From: Phascolarctos cinereus
Lineage: Eukaryota; Chordata; Mammalia; Diprotodontia; Phascolarctidae
Length of the DNA: 64,000 bases
NCBI RefSeq assembly: GCF_002099425.1
Contig: NW_018344001.1
Span: 4,019,001-4,083,000 of the forward strand
Reading direction: 5' to 3'
Shown here: in pieces, positions 10,901 through 22,121 of the stretch
How positions within the stretch are numbered: the stretch's first letter is position 1
Layout: every line of letters starts with the position of its first letter
The notes under the pieces: generated by a model
The model's input: the letters and a program-made list of their open reading frames with translations, nothing else
Database searches by the model: none
Told to the model about the DNA's origin: nothing
Program-made: the position numbers and the translations under genes

Positions 10901-11434
10901 GGAGAACAAAATAAAAAAGAAAAGGAAAGAGGGTCATTGAGGAATCTTTTTTAAAGTAGAAAAAAGAACAAGGGGAATGCCAGAAAGAAGCACAGATAAG
11001 TAGGACAGTTCTGAAAGCTACAGGTTGAATTCATTACATATTTAAAAAGAAAGGCAAACTGCCCCTGAAGAGATTTGCAATTGCATGTAGAATTCTCTTT
11101 TTTTGTGTCCCACTGTGTATATGGAATTTCCATTTTATTTTGTATTTACTAAGTTCAGAATAAAAATTAACTTTGTTAATGTTAAAAATAGTTGGGCCAC
11201 ATTAGCCATATGTACCCTTATGGAGAGGGAATATGGAAACCACCCTTTGGCCTTGCTTGGGTTTTCATCTTTTGCCTAAAGAGCTCTTCAGCAATCTGCT
11301 GAAGGAGACCTGATTTCTGTATTTAACAGAGCTGGAATCTAAATGAGAATCTTCTTTATTTACAAAAACGTGGGAAGAAAGGTTTGGAGTACAAGCCTAA
11401 TGACTGACTGTTTATTGTCCTGCAAAGTTCAGAG
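10901..11434. other. A+T-rich, unrecognised
   Basis: Purine-rich start, then A+T-rich sequence containing a polyadenylation-like aataaaaatt at about 11160. This could be the 3' end of another retrocopy, but no coding part is seen. Confidence 0.4.
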
Positions 11435-11575
11435 ATGCTTGTCATCAGAAGAGAGACTAGCTATCAGGTCTTGAGTTATTCTTACCACAAGAGCCCAGGA
11501 AATCCCCACAGTAAGAGACAAAAGGGCTGAGATCTGTGTTAGTGGAAAGAGTGCCCATGAAATCACAAATGATTG
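11435..11575 (+). mobile_element. Possible CORE-SINE tail
   Basis: gagatctgtgttagtggaaag followed by catgaaatcacaa resembles the gatctgcattggtggaggg...aatgaaatcacag tail. The head is not convincing. Confidence 0.35.
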
Positions 11576-11724
11576 ATAAAGTGTGCATGGATAACTATCC
11601 TAGGCAATGGGGAAGATACAAAGTTAGATGAGACAGATGTCACTTCTTAGGCAAGATCCTGGGCTTACTAATAGGGAGGATCTGACACATAAAAAACTAT
11701 CAGACAAAATAGAACACAACCTAG

Positions 11725-12005
11725 GAAGTCAATCTGTAAGCATTTTATTAAGCACCAACTGTGTTCCAGGCACTTGTTGAGCATGGATGATAGACCAAAA
11801 AAAAAAAAAAGAGATAATCCCTTGCCCTCAAGAAGCTTATATTCTAAAGGAGGACTGGAAGTAAAAACCAAGGCCTACCCATGGACCCAAAGATGATTTC
11901 TGACTGGGAGGGATCATGACAAGCACCATGAAAAGGGAGGAGGTGACATTGGAGCTCAGTGTGAGTGGATGGGTCAGGCTTGGACAGGCAGAAAGAGGGA
12001 AGAAG
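11725..12005 (-). mobile_element. L2 LINE 3' region
   Basis: ttattaagcaccaactgtg, ctcaagaagcttatattcta, then a diverged continuation. An A14 run lies at about 11798-11811. Confidence 0.75.
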
Positions 12006-12154
12006 AGATATGGATCCTACTCCTATCCCAGCACTACAAACAACACGTTGCTAGTTCCAAAACCTTCATGTCTCCTCTCACTTTTTCTACCTCCGCCTTA
12101 GACTGGATTGCCACAGTCCCTCTCTCTGAGCTCTTAAGCCTAAGCGGCACCACG

Positions 12155-12375
12155 GTCTCATGAATAAAAATGGATTTCCAACTTAGGAAGACTTGAGTTC
12201 AGTTCTGCCTCTAACAGAGTCTGGTCAGGTGACTGGATAATTCACACAACTTCTTAGTGTCTGCAAGCAACTAAGACTGTGCAGTACAAGAAGGTGTCAA
12301 TCTGCGTTGGTGGAGCAAGTTTCCTCATGGGAAGTTCCTGACACAGATGAAATGACAGGTCCAATGCCGTTCAGC
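12155..12375 (+). mobile_element. CORE-SINE, tctgcattgg-tail type
   Basis: The clearest member here: acttgagttcagttctgcc, ctaagactgtgcagtacaag, gtcaatctgcgttggtgga, then gttcctgacacagatgaaat. Confidence 0.75.
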
Positions 12376-12621
12376 CTCTTAGGCCCTTTTCCCCTAATCT
12401 TTCAGAAGCTTTAAAAAGCTTGTAATAAGATTTTGTAACAAGATTCAAAATTTCCAACCCCATAGCCTCCCAGCCACTAGGAACTGACAAATTCCCTTCG
12501 CGTTTCTTATTTCTGTCCAGATATCATAGTAGGTAGGAATAAGGTAAAGCTGCAGTTTATATTAAATTCATAATAGTAATTTTTTCAAGGACTTATTTGT
12601 ATTTGGTAAATATCCTGACTC

Positions 12622-13175
12622 TCAGCATTCAAAGGGACCTTACAGACTGTCTAGACAACGCATAGAGAATAAAAATCCCATCAACAACATCTACACTGAG
12701 ACAGTGTGGTACAGTAGAAACATCTTTGGAATCAGAGAACCTGCATTTAAATCTTACCTGTTGTTTACTACCTATGTGACTTTGGAGAAGTCACCTAACC
12801 TCTCTGGGCCTCAGTTTCCTCTTCTGTAAAGTGAAGAGATTACGTTAAAGAGACATCTAGCATTGCTCTCTGATTCTATCATCTTTGAGGTTGTTGCCTT
12901 TAGCCTTCGCTTGAAAATTTCTAATGAGGGACAGCTCACTTGAGCAAGATTTTTTTCCTTCTATCAAGCCAAAGTCTGACCCTCTGAAACTTCTACTCAT
13001 TGCTTCCACTTCTGCCCTGAAAGACCAAACAGAACAATTCCAGTCCTTCTTCCCCATAACAGCCTTTCACATCCTTGAATTCAGCTCTCCAATTCCCCCC
13101 CAAGTCTATTCTCCAGACTATACATCGAGGTCCTCCAACAGATTTTCACCAGGCAGGATCTTAAGGTCTTATGCC
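12622..13175 (-). mobile_element. CR1/L3 LINE 3' part, split by SINE
   Basis: The left end (12622-12694) has cattcaaagggaccttaca and ccatcaacaacatctacac. The rest (12889-13175) resumes with cttcgcttgaaaatttctaa, gacagctcacttgagc and cagcctttcacatccttga. These are consecutive blocks of the minus-strand CR1/L3 3' region. Confidence 0.75.
12695..12888 (+). mobile_element. MIR3-type SINE nested in CR1/L3
   Basis: acagtgtggtacagtagaa head, tgtgactttggagaagtcacc core, tctgggcctcagtttcctc and a ctctgattctatcat tail. Confidence 0.85.
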
Positions 13176-13267
13176 AACCTGGTTATACTCATACAGTACG
13201 CAATGGACAAACAGTCTTGAAATTCCCACTCAAACAGGTATAATAAACAGGCCACCCATTCTCACCA

Positions 13268-13395
13268 CTACTATGTGTCATAATGTTATTAAATGTAAGC
13301 TCCTTGAGGGCAGGGATCGTCTTTTGTATTTTAGTGTATCCCCAGGGCTGAGCATATAGTAGATGCTTAATAAAAGTTTATGGATTGTTTGATTA
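13268..13395 (+). mobile_element. L2 LINE 3' end
   Basis: taagctccttgagggcaggg, tatccccagggctgagcat and agatgcttaataaaagttta, all well kept. Confidence 0.9.
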
Positions 13396-13464
13396 TGTTA
13401 ACAATAGCAATGAAGCATGAAAGAAATTAAAGGAATAAGCACGAACCCCAAAAATAGAAGGTAA

Positions 13465-14100
13465 GTCAAGTCAACAAGCATTTGCGGATAGAACATTGAA
13501 CACCTGAGTTCAAATTTGACCTCAGACACTTTACTAGCTGCATGTCCCTAGGCAAGTTACTTAACCTCTGTTTGCCTTAATTCACTGGAGAAGGAAATGG
13601 CAAACAACTCCAGCATCTCTGCCAAGAAAACCCTGTGGACAGTATGGTCCATGGGGTCGAGAACAGTTGGACACAACTAACCTGAAGAACATGTGCCAGG
13701 CACTGTGCTAAGTAAATATTGAAAACACAAATACAAGCAAAAAAAATTAATCCCTGTCCTCAGGGAGCTTATGTTCTACTGGTGGGAGACAACTCATGAA
13801 AAGAAGCAGAAAAATTGGGGTGGGAAAGAAGATGGTGAAAAGGTTCTCAGGTTGGAGCATGGTGGAGGAAGAAGTGCAGAGAGTTGAGAACAGAACCTGG
13901 AAAGGAATGAAGGAGTGAAAATGGCTGGCCTGGTCACTTTCCTTAAAATACAGATTACAGGAAGAATCAGGTAGCCAGATCAAGTGTTCACAGGGGTAGA
14001 GTGGTCTTCCAGGACGGGGAGTGGAGACAGAAATCCAGAAACTCAAGAATGGAACTGAGAGAGGAATGAAAGGAATGACATGAGGGACAGAGTGACTTTT
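13465..14100 (-). mobile_element. L2 LINE 3' region, split by SINE
   Basis: aagtcaacaagcatttg on the left and atgtgccaggcactgtgct at 13691 are adjacent in L2. Beyond 13800 the match to the deeper part (gatggtgaaaaggttctcag) is weaker. Confidence 0.65.
13490..13690 (+). mobile_element. RTE-tailed tRNA SINE nested in L2
   Basis: acctgagttcaaatttgacc core, then the RTE-shared tail ctggagaaggaaatggcaaa, atctctgccaagaaaacc and agttggacacaact. It probably used RTE machinery, since its tail matches the RTE LINE type found at 53.6-54.6 kb. Confidence 0.85.
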
Positions 14101-14494
14101 TCCTGGCAATTGAAGTCTATGTCTCCCTCGGTTTGCAGTTAGATTTCTCCTGCTTTTGCTTTTGGTCTGTTAGCTATGACCATAAAGATTAGCCAGACTC
14201 AAAATTACGGCCTAGACCCCAGCTACCTATTTGATCCAACATTGTGTTTTTCCTCCTAAGAGCTCCCTTCCAAGCATACACTTTCATTGGTACTGAGGAT
14301 GTCTGCAGGGGTAAGCAGATAAAGTAATTCACCACTGGGGGAAAAAAGATACAGGAAATAAGGTATCTTTAACCTAGGCTTTTACCCTCTAGGTTATAGA
14401 GGACAGTGACAGGTTTTGATCTATAATAACGCTTTTGAAGTTAATGACCAGAATGTTGGACTTCCAATCCATGCCATACAAGCATAGGAACTTG
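14101..14494. other. No recognised feature
   Basis: No repeat or gene evidence seen. Confidence 0.45.
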
Positions 14495-14865
14495 GGGCTG
14501 TTGAGTTCAGAGAAGAGAAAACTCGGGGAGGGAATGAGACATAATGACAGCCGTTAGGACCTGAAGGGTTGCCATGCGAAAGGGATCAGACTTGCTCTGC
14601 TTAGGACCCAGGACAGAACTCAGTGTAATTGCTGGGAATTCTAGAAAGACTGATTTAGGCTCAACATAAGAAAAAGGAGGCTGAAGAATTAAAGCTGTTC
14701 AAAGGGCAGTGGGCTTCTGGGGGAGGAATTGAGCTCCTCTTAATGAGGGATCTTCCCCTGAAGGCTGGACGACCACTAGTGGGCTTGTTAGAGGGGATTC
14801 TTAGTCGGGTATAGGTTAGACTAGACAAACTCTGAGATCCTCCCTATTCAGAGAATCTCTTCTTT
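14495..14865 (+). mobile_element. CR1/L3 LINE 3' end
   Basis: Plus-strand copy: acctgaagggttgccatgcg, cttgctctgcttaggaccc, gctggacgaccactagtgg, then ggggattcttagtcgggtat and gatcctccctattcagag, in family order to the 3' terminus. Confidence 0.75.
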
Positions 14866-14974
14866 TGGTCAATAAAATAAAATGGGAATGGGAGTGAGAG
14901 GAATACCGTTTTTGATGAGGTTCAAACTTTTGGAATTCACAGAAACTTTATTTAAAAAACAAAAACATACATGG

Positions 14975-15172
14975 CAGCAGAATCGTGAAATGGAAAGAGG
15001 ACTTAACTTGGAGATCTGAGTTAAAATCTAAGCCCTGCCACTTACAGCCTATGTGACCTTAGACAAGTTTCCACAGCTCTCTGGGCCTCAGTTTCCCCAT
15101 CGGTAAAATGAAAGGATTGGATTAGACAGCCCACAAAGTCCCTTCCAGCTCTAGTTTGACAGCCCAAATATC
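14975..15172 (+). mobile_element. MIR3 SINE
   Basis: cagcctatgtgaccttagac core, ctgggcctcagtttcccca, and the diagnostic tail ggattagacagcccacaaag then cccttccagctctag. Confidence 0.9.
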
Positions 15173-15194
15173 CTATGACCATGACAATTAGCTT

Positions 15195-15300
15195 CTGCTC
15201 CTGAATACCGAGTGCACTGAGGACAGGAATTGTGTCTGGTGCCAAGCCCGGTGCTTCCTCTATAGTCCCCAGAATGTTCCTTTGATATGTAATGACGCCC
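15195..15300 (+). mobile_element. Diverged L2 3' end
   Basis: gcactgaggacaggaattgt and cctctatagtccccagaat resemble the L2 terminal block; the final poly-repeat is missing. Confidence 0.45.
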
Positions 15301-16065
15301 TGTAGGGGTCTGTTTGAGAGAGTGCCCCGTGAAACCTTGGCAGCTGAATTTCTGAAGCCTTTTATCCCTAGACACTTAACGTTATTTTAGTTAGTCTTGC
15401 CCCCTCGAAAAAAAATAATTACCCAACAATCATAGATCTTCCGCAATTCAAATGTCTCTGCCTATTGAACTATATTAAACCATCTGGAGACAGTGATCAA
15501 AGGCAGAGGCAAAGCACTGGAGGTGAAAAAGAAACGCCTCCCTGGGACTAGCCTTGAAACCTCAAACCGCCTTTAAACCAGGCCCAGGACAAGAGAAGCT
15601 GAGGATGGGATCTGCTGGACAGATGCAGCCTCTGTGGGTCAGGTGCGGTCCTGAGGACAGAGGCAGCAGGAATGAAGACTGGCCGGGGGCTTGTCCTATA
15701 GACGCTATTGAACCTGCAGCCAGGAAAGCCCCTAGGTGGGGGGGGGGTGGCTCCCGGCTTATTGTGCTCTGGCAGAAGGGCAGTGTAGCGTCCCCCAACC
15801 ATGCTCTTCCCAAGGTGAGGAAGGCCCCTCAAGGGCCATGGGCACTCTAGACATAAGGCCAAGGCTGTTACGATAAGTAGAGAGGAATCTCATGGGATAA
15901 GAAGTTTGTGAATGGGGTGGTCTTGTCAGAGCATTCATTTGGGAGAAAAGAAAGCTCAGCGCCTCTGGCCCTTTCAGGACATACATGAGGGTGGGGTCAG
16001 GCTGAGCTGTAATACAGTCCTTGGTCAAGATAAGCGTGTCCTCCCTGCCCAGCCCCTGCCCCCAG
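15301..16065. other. Unique, GC-richer stretch
   Basis: No repeats recognised. GC content is visibly above the neighbours between 15540 and 16065, with a G10 run at about 15737. Frames of 83-104 residues overlap on both strands and none is convincing, but the composition makes this one of the likelier places for a missed exon or regulatory element. Confidence 0.5.
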
Positions 16066-16119
16066 GATATGATCTACCACCTGCACAAGCAAATTGATGC
16101 CGGGTACAAGGTCACCTAA
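16066..16119 (+). other. Speculative terminal exon (17 codons)
   Basis: A pyrimidine-rich stretch (cctccctgcccagcccctgc) ends in cccccag at 16065. It is followed in phase 0 by DMIYHLHKQIDAGYKVT and a stop at 16117-16119, just before an L2 copy. I do not recognise the peptide. Acceptor-like sites of this quality occur by chance, so this is a hypothesis only. Confidence 0.13.
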
Positions 16120-16129
16120 TCACGGCTCT

Positions 16130-16562
16130 GCCAGACCTTCTTTGAGTCTACACAGCTACCAAAAGAATCTTTCTGGAAGCCCAAGTCAGACCATGTTACT
16201 TCTCTTCTCAAGAGTCTTCAGCAGCTCCCTGTTACCTCCAGGATACAACCTCGTCAGCTTGGCAGTGAATGTCGTTTGCAACCTCTTCCTTCCTCACCTC
16301 TGCCTCTTGGAATCCCTGCTTCTTTAAAGACTGAGCTCAAATTGCGCTGCAGGAAGCCTTTCCTAATTCCCAAACTGCCCTTCTGTCCTTCTCATTGCCT
16401 TCCTTGTGTGTTTGGCATAGATTAAATATGTTGGCGTGATCTCCCCTGTTGGAATATCATCTCCTTGAGGGTAAGGGTCGTTTCACTCATATATGTATCC
16501 CCAGCACTTTGCACAGTTCCTGCCACGCAATAGGTACTTGGTGAATGCTTGTTTACTGATTC
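16130..16562 (+). mobile_element. L2 LINE 3' region
   Basis: cagaccatgttacttctctt, gcaggaagcctttcctaatt, catctccttgagggtaagg and acgcaataggtacttggtg run in L2 order to the 3' terminus. Confidence 0.9.
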
Positions 16563-16574
16563 GTAATCAGGCTC

Positions 16575-17075
16575 CTGATTGCCTGCAGGATCCCATACAG
16601 AATCGGGCTTTGGCTGTGAAAGCCCTCCCCAAAAGGCCACCATCACACACGCCCTTCCAGTCTTTGTATACTTCACCCCCCCCCATCTTCCCACATTCTC
16701 TGTGATGCAGCAACATGGACCTGCTGCTGGTCTTCAAGCATGGCATCTTCCGACTCCTGGAATTCGCTCTGGCTGTCCCCCATGCCTGGAAGGCTCTCCT
16801 TCCTCGTCTCTGCCTCCTGGACTCCCTGGCTTCCTTCAAGTCTCAACTTAAATCTCACCTTCTGCAGGAAGTCTTTCCTAATTCCTCTTAATTCTAGTCC
16901 TTAGTTCTGAGATTGTGTCCAGTCTATCCTTGTTTGTACGTAGCCACCTGCTTATTGTTTCCCCATTAGGCTGTGAGCTCCTTGGGAACAGAGACTATTG
17001 CTCTGGACCCCCCAACATTTAGCATAGTGTTTGGAACATAGTAGATGCTTAATAAATGATTTTTGATTGACAGGT
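16575..17075 (+). mobile_element. Second L2 LINE 3' region
   Basis: tggctgtcccccatgcctgg, ttccttcaagtctcaactta, gcaggaagtctttcctaatt, ctgtgagctccttgggaac and agtagatgcttaataaatg. One of the best-kept L2 copies; it lies in tandem with the previous one. Confidence 0.93.
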
Positions 17076-17805
17076 TTGGCTTGGGTTGGATTGGATTGAA
17101 TTCCTCAAGTGGCTCAGGGGAGGTCTGAGCCTGTCCATAACCATTTCTATCTGCACAAAACAGGAGACCGCAGTGAGACAAATGTCCATCTTCATTCTCC
17201 ATTGAATAAGACTAGACCCCTGTGATAATGATGAGATCTGGTAGCAGAGCTGTAAGTAAAATGCAAGAGTTCTTTCGGAAGAAATAAGATTGGCTGTAGG
17301 TCTGCTTGCCTGGGATTCAATCACGGGAAGGAGCTGACTTGTTTATAATCCTCATCCTGGAGAGGTTCGGGGTGAAGATCAGAAGAATCTCATCGTATTA
17401 CTGCATCGCCTCTAACTCATAGGGTTTCACATGGGTATGCTGCATGCTTTGTCAGGGACCTCAGGTACATTTACACAGCGTGTTAATAAAAGACAATTCC
17501 TGACACAGAGAATTATAGTCTGAGCATGTAAAATAAAAGGAAGCACAGAATGGCATGGCTATGAAGAGAAAATCTACCACTGGCAGAATTAACAAAATTC
17601 ACCTCCCTACGGAAAAGACACGGTCACCATGGCATCGGGCACTGGATGACAATTACCCAGAGAGCCTTCAGGACTGCTGGGAAGCACAGGGGCCCCTTCT
17701 CAAATCTCCAGGCCATTCATTTCTTCTTGTTCAAGCTCCTGAAGCAGGTGGCCTGGCACCATATTGGAGAATGGTCCTCCTTCCCTCCTAGTCAGCAGCA
17801 TTCAG
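17076..17805. other. No recognised feature
   Basis: Unique-looking sequence between L2 and MIR3 copies. A 78-residue plus-strand frame at 17555 shows no recognisable similarity. Confidence 0.45.
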
Positions 17806-17807
17806 GG

Positions 17808-17990
17808 TCATAGGATTTTAGAACTGGCAGGGGCCTTACCTTTCCTATTACCCTGGCCCTTCATTTTATAGATAAGAAAACGAAAGCCAGGAAGAGGGCT
17901 GTGATTTGCCAAGGCAACACAGAGAACAAGTGACAGAAATGAGACCTCTAAATCCAAATTCAACACTCTTACCACTATATAGTTCAGAGA
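17808..17990 (-). mobile_element. MIR3 SINE
   Basis: cataggattttagaactggc left end, cttcattttatagataagaa, and ctctaaatccaaattcaac toward the head. Confidence 0.8.
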
Positions 17991-18160
17991 TATTGTCATA
18001 TAGCTCAACCCCTCATTTTACAGAAGAGGAAACTGAGGCCCAATGAGGTTAAGGTATTTGTCCAAGGTCACAAAGGTAGTAAGCAGAAGAGCTGGGATTT
18101 GAACTTAGGTCCTCTGACTCCAAATTCGTGACATTTCGCATAACAACACGCTGACACCAT
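17991..18160 (-). mobile_element. MIR3 SINE, tandem second copy
   Basis: Second copy starting part-way in (ctcaacccctcattttacag), then gaggaaactgaggcccaatg, gctgggatttgaacttaggt and ctctgactccaaattcgtg. Confidence 0.88.
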
Positions 18161-18161
18161 C

Positions 18162-18341
18162 AGAAATAATACTGGTGAGGGCAGCTTGGTGGCGCAGTGG
18201 TTAGAGAATGGGCCCTGGAGTCAGGGGGACCTGAGTTCAAATCTGACCTCAGATACATAACACTTACTAGCTGTATGACTCTGGGCAGGTCACTTAACTC
18301 CAATTGCCTTACAGGAAAAAAAGAAAAAGAAATAATACTGG
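18162..18341 (+). mobile_element. Young tRNA SINE with perfect 14-bp target duplication
   Basis: Full-length marsupial SINE: gggcagcttggtggcgcagt, gagttcaaatctgacctcag, ctgtatgactctgggcagg, ending in an A-rich tail at 18314-18327. The direct repeat agaaataatactgg occurs at 18162-18175 and again at 18328-18341, identical over 14 bases. This points to a recent L1-type target-primed insertion. Confidence 0.93.
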
Positions 18342-18534
18342 CTTTTAGTTTAATATGAAGCAGGAAAGCCTATCTCTTGGTCTATTTCTGGTGACTGGTT
18401 TTTGGTACCCAAGGAAGAAGACAAGACAAGGCTTCTGCCCCAAAGGTCATGAGGGTGACAGTAATATAGACAATAAGATGGCTTTCAGGAGAGTCAGAGG
18501 CAGAGCTGAGACAACAAGTAAGATGTCTTCATGG

Positions 18535-18960
18535 GGAATGGCTTGATGAGTTCATGAATGCCATGAAATCTTATTGCACTGGTGAAAAAGATAAATGTGA
18601 AGACTGAAAAGAAGCATGGGGAAACTTCTATGAACTGATATATAATATCACAAGCCGAACCAGGGAAAACAATCTATATAATGATTACAAGCATATAAAT
18701 GGGGTTGGGGGGACAACCAAAATCAGTTCAAACTAAACGATTTATAATTATCATGACCAAGCTTGATCTTGAAGAACACAGAAGGAAATGCACTGTCTTG
18801 GGAAACAATGGATGGGAAACATTGTCAAATTGCTATCAGATTAGGAAATGAGTCACTCAGCTTGGCCAAACTGAGTTGTTTCTTTCCTCTTTCTCTTTCA
18901 TTCTTTGTTGTAAGGGATGGCTCACCATCTCCCTGACATGTACAGAGAAGGTATTTCGAT
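18535..18960 (+). mobile_element. Marsupial interspersed repeat, class uncertain
   Basis: gccatgaaatcttattgcac, cttctatgaactgatatata and agccgaaccagggaaaacaa resemble a dispersed marsupial sequence I recall but cannot classify. The right end is T-rich. Confidence 0.45.
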
Positions 18961-18989
18961 GCATGTTCTTTGAACCAGAGTACCATGGA

Positions 18990-19243
18990 ATTTGGGGCTG
19001 CTAGGTGCGTAGAGCATGGGGCCTGATGTCAGAAAGACTCCTCTTCCCGAGCTCCAATCTGGCTTCAGATACTTACTAGCTGTGTGACCCTGGCCAAGAC
19101 ACTTAACCCCATTTGCCTCATTTCTTCATCTATAAAATGAGCTGGAGAAGGAAACGGCAAATCACTCCAGTATCTCTGCCAAGAAAACCCCCAGTGGGAT
19201 TGTGGAGAGCTGGACACAACGGAATCCCTTAACAACAGCCACA
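18990..19243 (+). mobile_element. RTE-tailed tRNA SINE, near full length
   Basis: ggggctgctaggtgcgtaga head, gctgtgtgaccctggccaag core, gctggagaaggaaacggcaa and agagctggacacaacgg tail, ending in aacaac. Confidence 0.9.
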
Positions 19244-19889
19244 ATGGAACCAATGACTCCAAGTTCAGTCCTCTTTCTGCTGGACTGCACTAACTCTGAT
19301 CTGAAATAGGACAATCATCTAATCAATACTGGTATACCTGAACTGAAGGCATTTAAACATCCTGCCGTACATAGCCCTGGGACATTCAAGGATCGGCTAT
19401 GACAAAGTGCTCTCATCATCTCTGCCATTTAATCTAGAAAGAGTCAAGGGCAGAAAAAAACTAGCTTTCATGTCATCATGATCTTCTTCAGAAAGGTCAT
19501 GGGGAAGGCTTTGAAATTTTTCTTTCTTTCATTATACCAAAGCAGAAAATGAGCAATAGCTAGGAAAATAGATATCAGTATATGTCAATATCAATTTATT
19601 TTGCTAAAATTAAGCTCCATTGCAGGAAGCCTAAGAGCTCCTGTATTAATTCGAGTAAAAAGTTTCCCCCAGCTGTGAAGAAATGACAAGAAGATAAAGG
19701 CTCAGGAAGCAGAATTCAACAATTTGGAAAAGATTTAGCAAGTCAGCAAAGAGCAGGACAGCGCAATCAATATCACCCGAGGTCTGAGCATGGTGGCCAT
19801 GGAGGGCTACCATGTTACATTATCAGCAATTCTAGTTGGAAAATTAGCCTCTTAAAATGTGTACCTCTGAATCACATTTTCTGTATCAT
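19244..19889. other. No recognised feature
   Basis: Unique-looking A+T-rich sequence. Confidence 0.45.
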
Positions 19890-20345
19890 TCGGTCTGCTT
19901 TATTTGCGGTTGTGGGTTGCTCCTGTGCTGTTGAGCAGTTTCATCAGCGACTTAGATAAAAGCATAAACTGGCATGGTTATCAAATTTGCAGATGGCACA
20001 AAGCTGTGATGATAGCAGTTGCGATCCAAAAAGGACCTGCAGAGGGTAGAGCATTGAGCATGGACTGTGGAGGGAGGCAAAGATTTACTCTTGGGTTCAA
20101 AGAAATCAACTTGGCAAGTACAAAATAAGGGAGGTTAGCCTGTTTATCTGAAAGAAATCAAGGGGATGCTGCGATGGTGTATTAGTCAATAGTGTGACAT
20201 GACAATGAAAAAAAGCCAATGTGATCTTAGGCTTTGTGAACAGAGGTCTAGCATACAGAAGAAAGGGGAGATAATTTTACTATGCTCTGCCCTGGTCAAA
20301 CCACAGCTGGGACCCAGTATTCTCTTCTGGGCCCCAAAGTTTCAT
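19890..20345 (+). mobile_element. CR1/L3 LINE, reverse-transcriptase segment
   Basis: Contains FISDLDKSI and, one frame away, KFADGTKL at about 19985, matching the CR1 catalytic block KFADDTKL with one aspartate replaced. Downstream, ALVKPQLGPSILFWAPK at about 20286-20337 matches CR1 ALVRPHLEYCVQFWAP. At least one frame change separates these. The copy stops where a MIR3 begins. Confidence 0.8.
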
Positions 20346-20532
20346 AATTGGATTGTAGATTTAGAGCCAGATGGGACCTCAGAGGCCATCACATCCAACC
20401 CCTTCATTTTACACATGAGGAACCTGAAGAAGATGGAAGTGACATGCCCAGGGTCACACGGTAGTCTGAAGTGAGATTGGAACTCGAGTCTTCTTGACTC
20501 CCAGTCCAGTGGTCTATCCTTGCTGCCACTTG
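20346..20532 (-). mobile_element. MIR3 SINE
   Basis: gatgggacctcagaggccat, tttacacatgaggaacctga, tgcccagggtcacacgg and cagtggtctatccttgctg. The 171-residue minus-strand frame at 20404-20919 runs into this SINE and is not a gene. Confidence 0.9.
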
Positions 20533-20905
20533 CCCCCATGTCCTCCATGGTCCATCTAGGGAAAGATACTTCTCAAGCACTTCTCTTGGCACCTCAACTG
20601 TTACAAAACTATGCAGCCAGTTTTTGTCCATGTGTGGACACTGTGGCCACCTCTTTCCACCCTTCCCTTGGTTTCTTACTTTTTTCCATGGGGCCCTCCA
20701 ATTCTCATCCCTGTCCCCAAACCAGAAGAGATTGCCTTGCCTTAGGAGGTGAGAAAAAACGCAAAATCCTTGAAGCCTGTGGGGATTTAGGCCATGTGTT
20801 CCACCTGCAGTGGAGACAAACACTCCACTGCCCTCTCTCCCCATCCTGGCCCCCAGAGAAGCCAGTAACACAAAGATCAAAACAAAACAGGCTTTGTCTT
20901 CAAGG
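20533..20905. other. No recognised feature
   Basis: Opposing frames of 139 (+) and 171 (-) residues overlap here. Neither has recognisable similarity or a gene-like context. Confidence 0.45.
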
Positions 20906-20989
20906 CTATTGCATTCCATCGGCTTTTATCCCCTTATAGTTTTTCTGTGTTTTCCATGGTACTTAGCAGAATGCTGAGCCCAGAATCTG

Positions 20990-21085
20990 AGCCTCTCAGA
21001 GCAAGAAGGAACCCCAAAGACCATCCCAGTCAAAGGCAGCCTGAAACATGAAATCTTTTTCATCATCCTCTACAAGTAGCCACCA
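20990..21085 (-). mobile_element. CR1/L3 3' end
   Basis: gagcaagaaggaaccccaaa and catcctctacaagtagccac mark the left end of a minus copy, cut by the following MIR. An L2-like 3' stretch (ccatggtacttagcagaatg) lies just before it at 20906-20985. Confidence 0.5.
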
Positions 21086-21232
21086 AATCTCAACTGTAAA
21101 ATGGGGGTAATAATAGCACCTACCTCCCAGGTTGTTGTGAGGGTCAAATGAGAGAGTATTTGGAAAGTGCTTTGCAAACCATAGTGTTCTTCAGCAAAGG
21201 CTCAGCATTATTATTGCTATGTGAGTAAAGCG
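21086..21232 (+). mobile_element. MIR SINE 3' half
   Basis: caactgtaaaatgggggtaa, ccaggttgttgtgagggtca and gaaagtgctttgcaaacc. Confidence 0.85.
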
Positions 21233-21284
21233 ATTTTTGCAAAGCATACACATGCTACATCAATGTGAGCTCCAATTATTATCA

Positions 21285-21442
21285 GAAGCAGTGGAAAGTG
21301 GAACTCAGGTCTGAGGATCTGTGTCCAAATCATGTCCTGCCACTTCCCACCTGTGTGCCTTTGGGCTAGTCATCTATCTTCTCTCAGGCAAGGTGGGGTC
21401 AGAGGTCACTTCCCACTCTAAATCTGGGACCGCTTGTGAATC
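21285..21442 (+). mobile_element. MIR3 SINE
   Basis: gtggaactcaggtctgagga, cacctgtgtgcctttgggct and tcacttcccactctaaatct. Confidence 0.7.
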
Positions 21443-22121
21443 CTGAATCATCAGCCCAAATGGTGCTATGATTCAAAAGAATACAATGTAATGGACGAGA
21501 AGAATCAGGCCCAGGATTCCACACTTATCACACAGGCTTTCCTGAGCACTGTCAGAACATCACTTATTCAAGGCAATTCTCTAGAAGGTTCCAGGAAGAC
21601 CCTGCCTGTGCTAGGAGGGCCAGCATTCTGGAAATGCTGGGTGAAGTAGCTATTACTTGGGCAGGAATACATTTCTGTTAAGCAGGAGTGCAAATAGACC
21701 AGCCCTGACTGGAGTTGCAGGCAGACAATTTATTCCTCAATTGGAAACCACAATAGTCTCAATGTGTTTCATGTTCAGAAAATTCTGCTGGATGCTGTAA
21801 GCCTAATAGGCAGGGGACCCACCACTGAGCTTTCAAAAAAGCAGGTAGGACGGAGCACTGAGAACCTGGTGTTCTCAGAGCAAACTCCAACAGGACGTAA
21901 GATCATTTCAGGGCTGTGTCTGGCCCAGCCCCTCAGAAATTCTTATCAAATCCTCTTCCACAATAGGGGGAGGGAAGAAAGATGTTCAGGGCTACTCTCC
22001 CTTCGCACCCACAAATGATGTCAAGGGTGTGAACAAAGCCTTCCTGAAGCCAATTAAAAAGGACGACCTCCAGCCAAGTGAGCTAAACATGTTTTGTAAT
22101 TTATAACCATATAAAAATAAT
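21443..22121. other. No recognised feature
   Basis: Unique-looking; no repeat marks. Confidence 0.45.

Noticed and set aside
20404-20919. 171-residue minus-strand frame
   Set aside because: Its C-terminal part is a MIR3 and an opposing 139-residue frame overlaps it; no known similarity.
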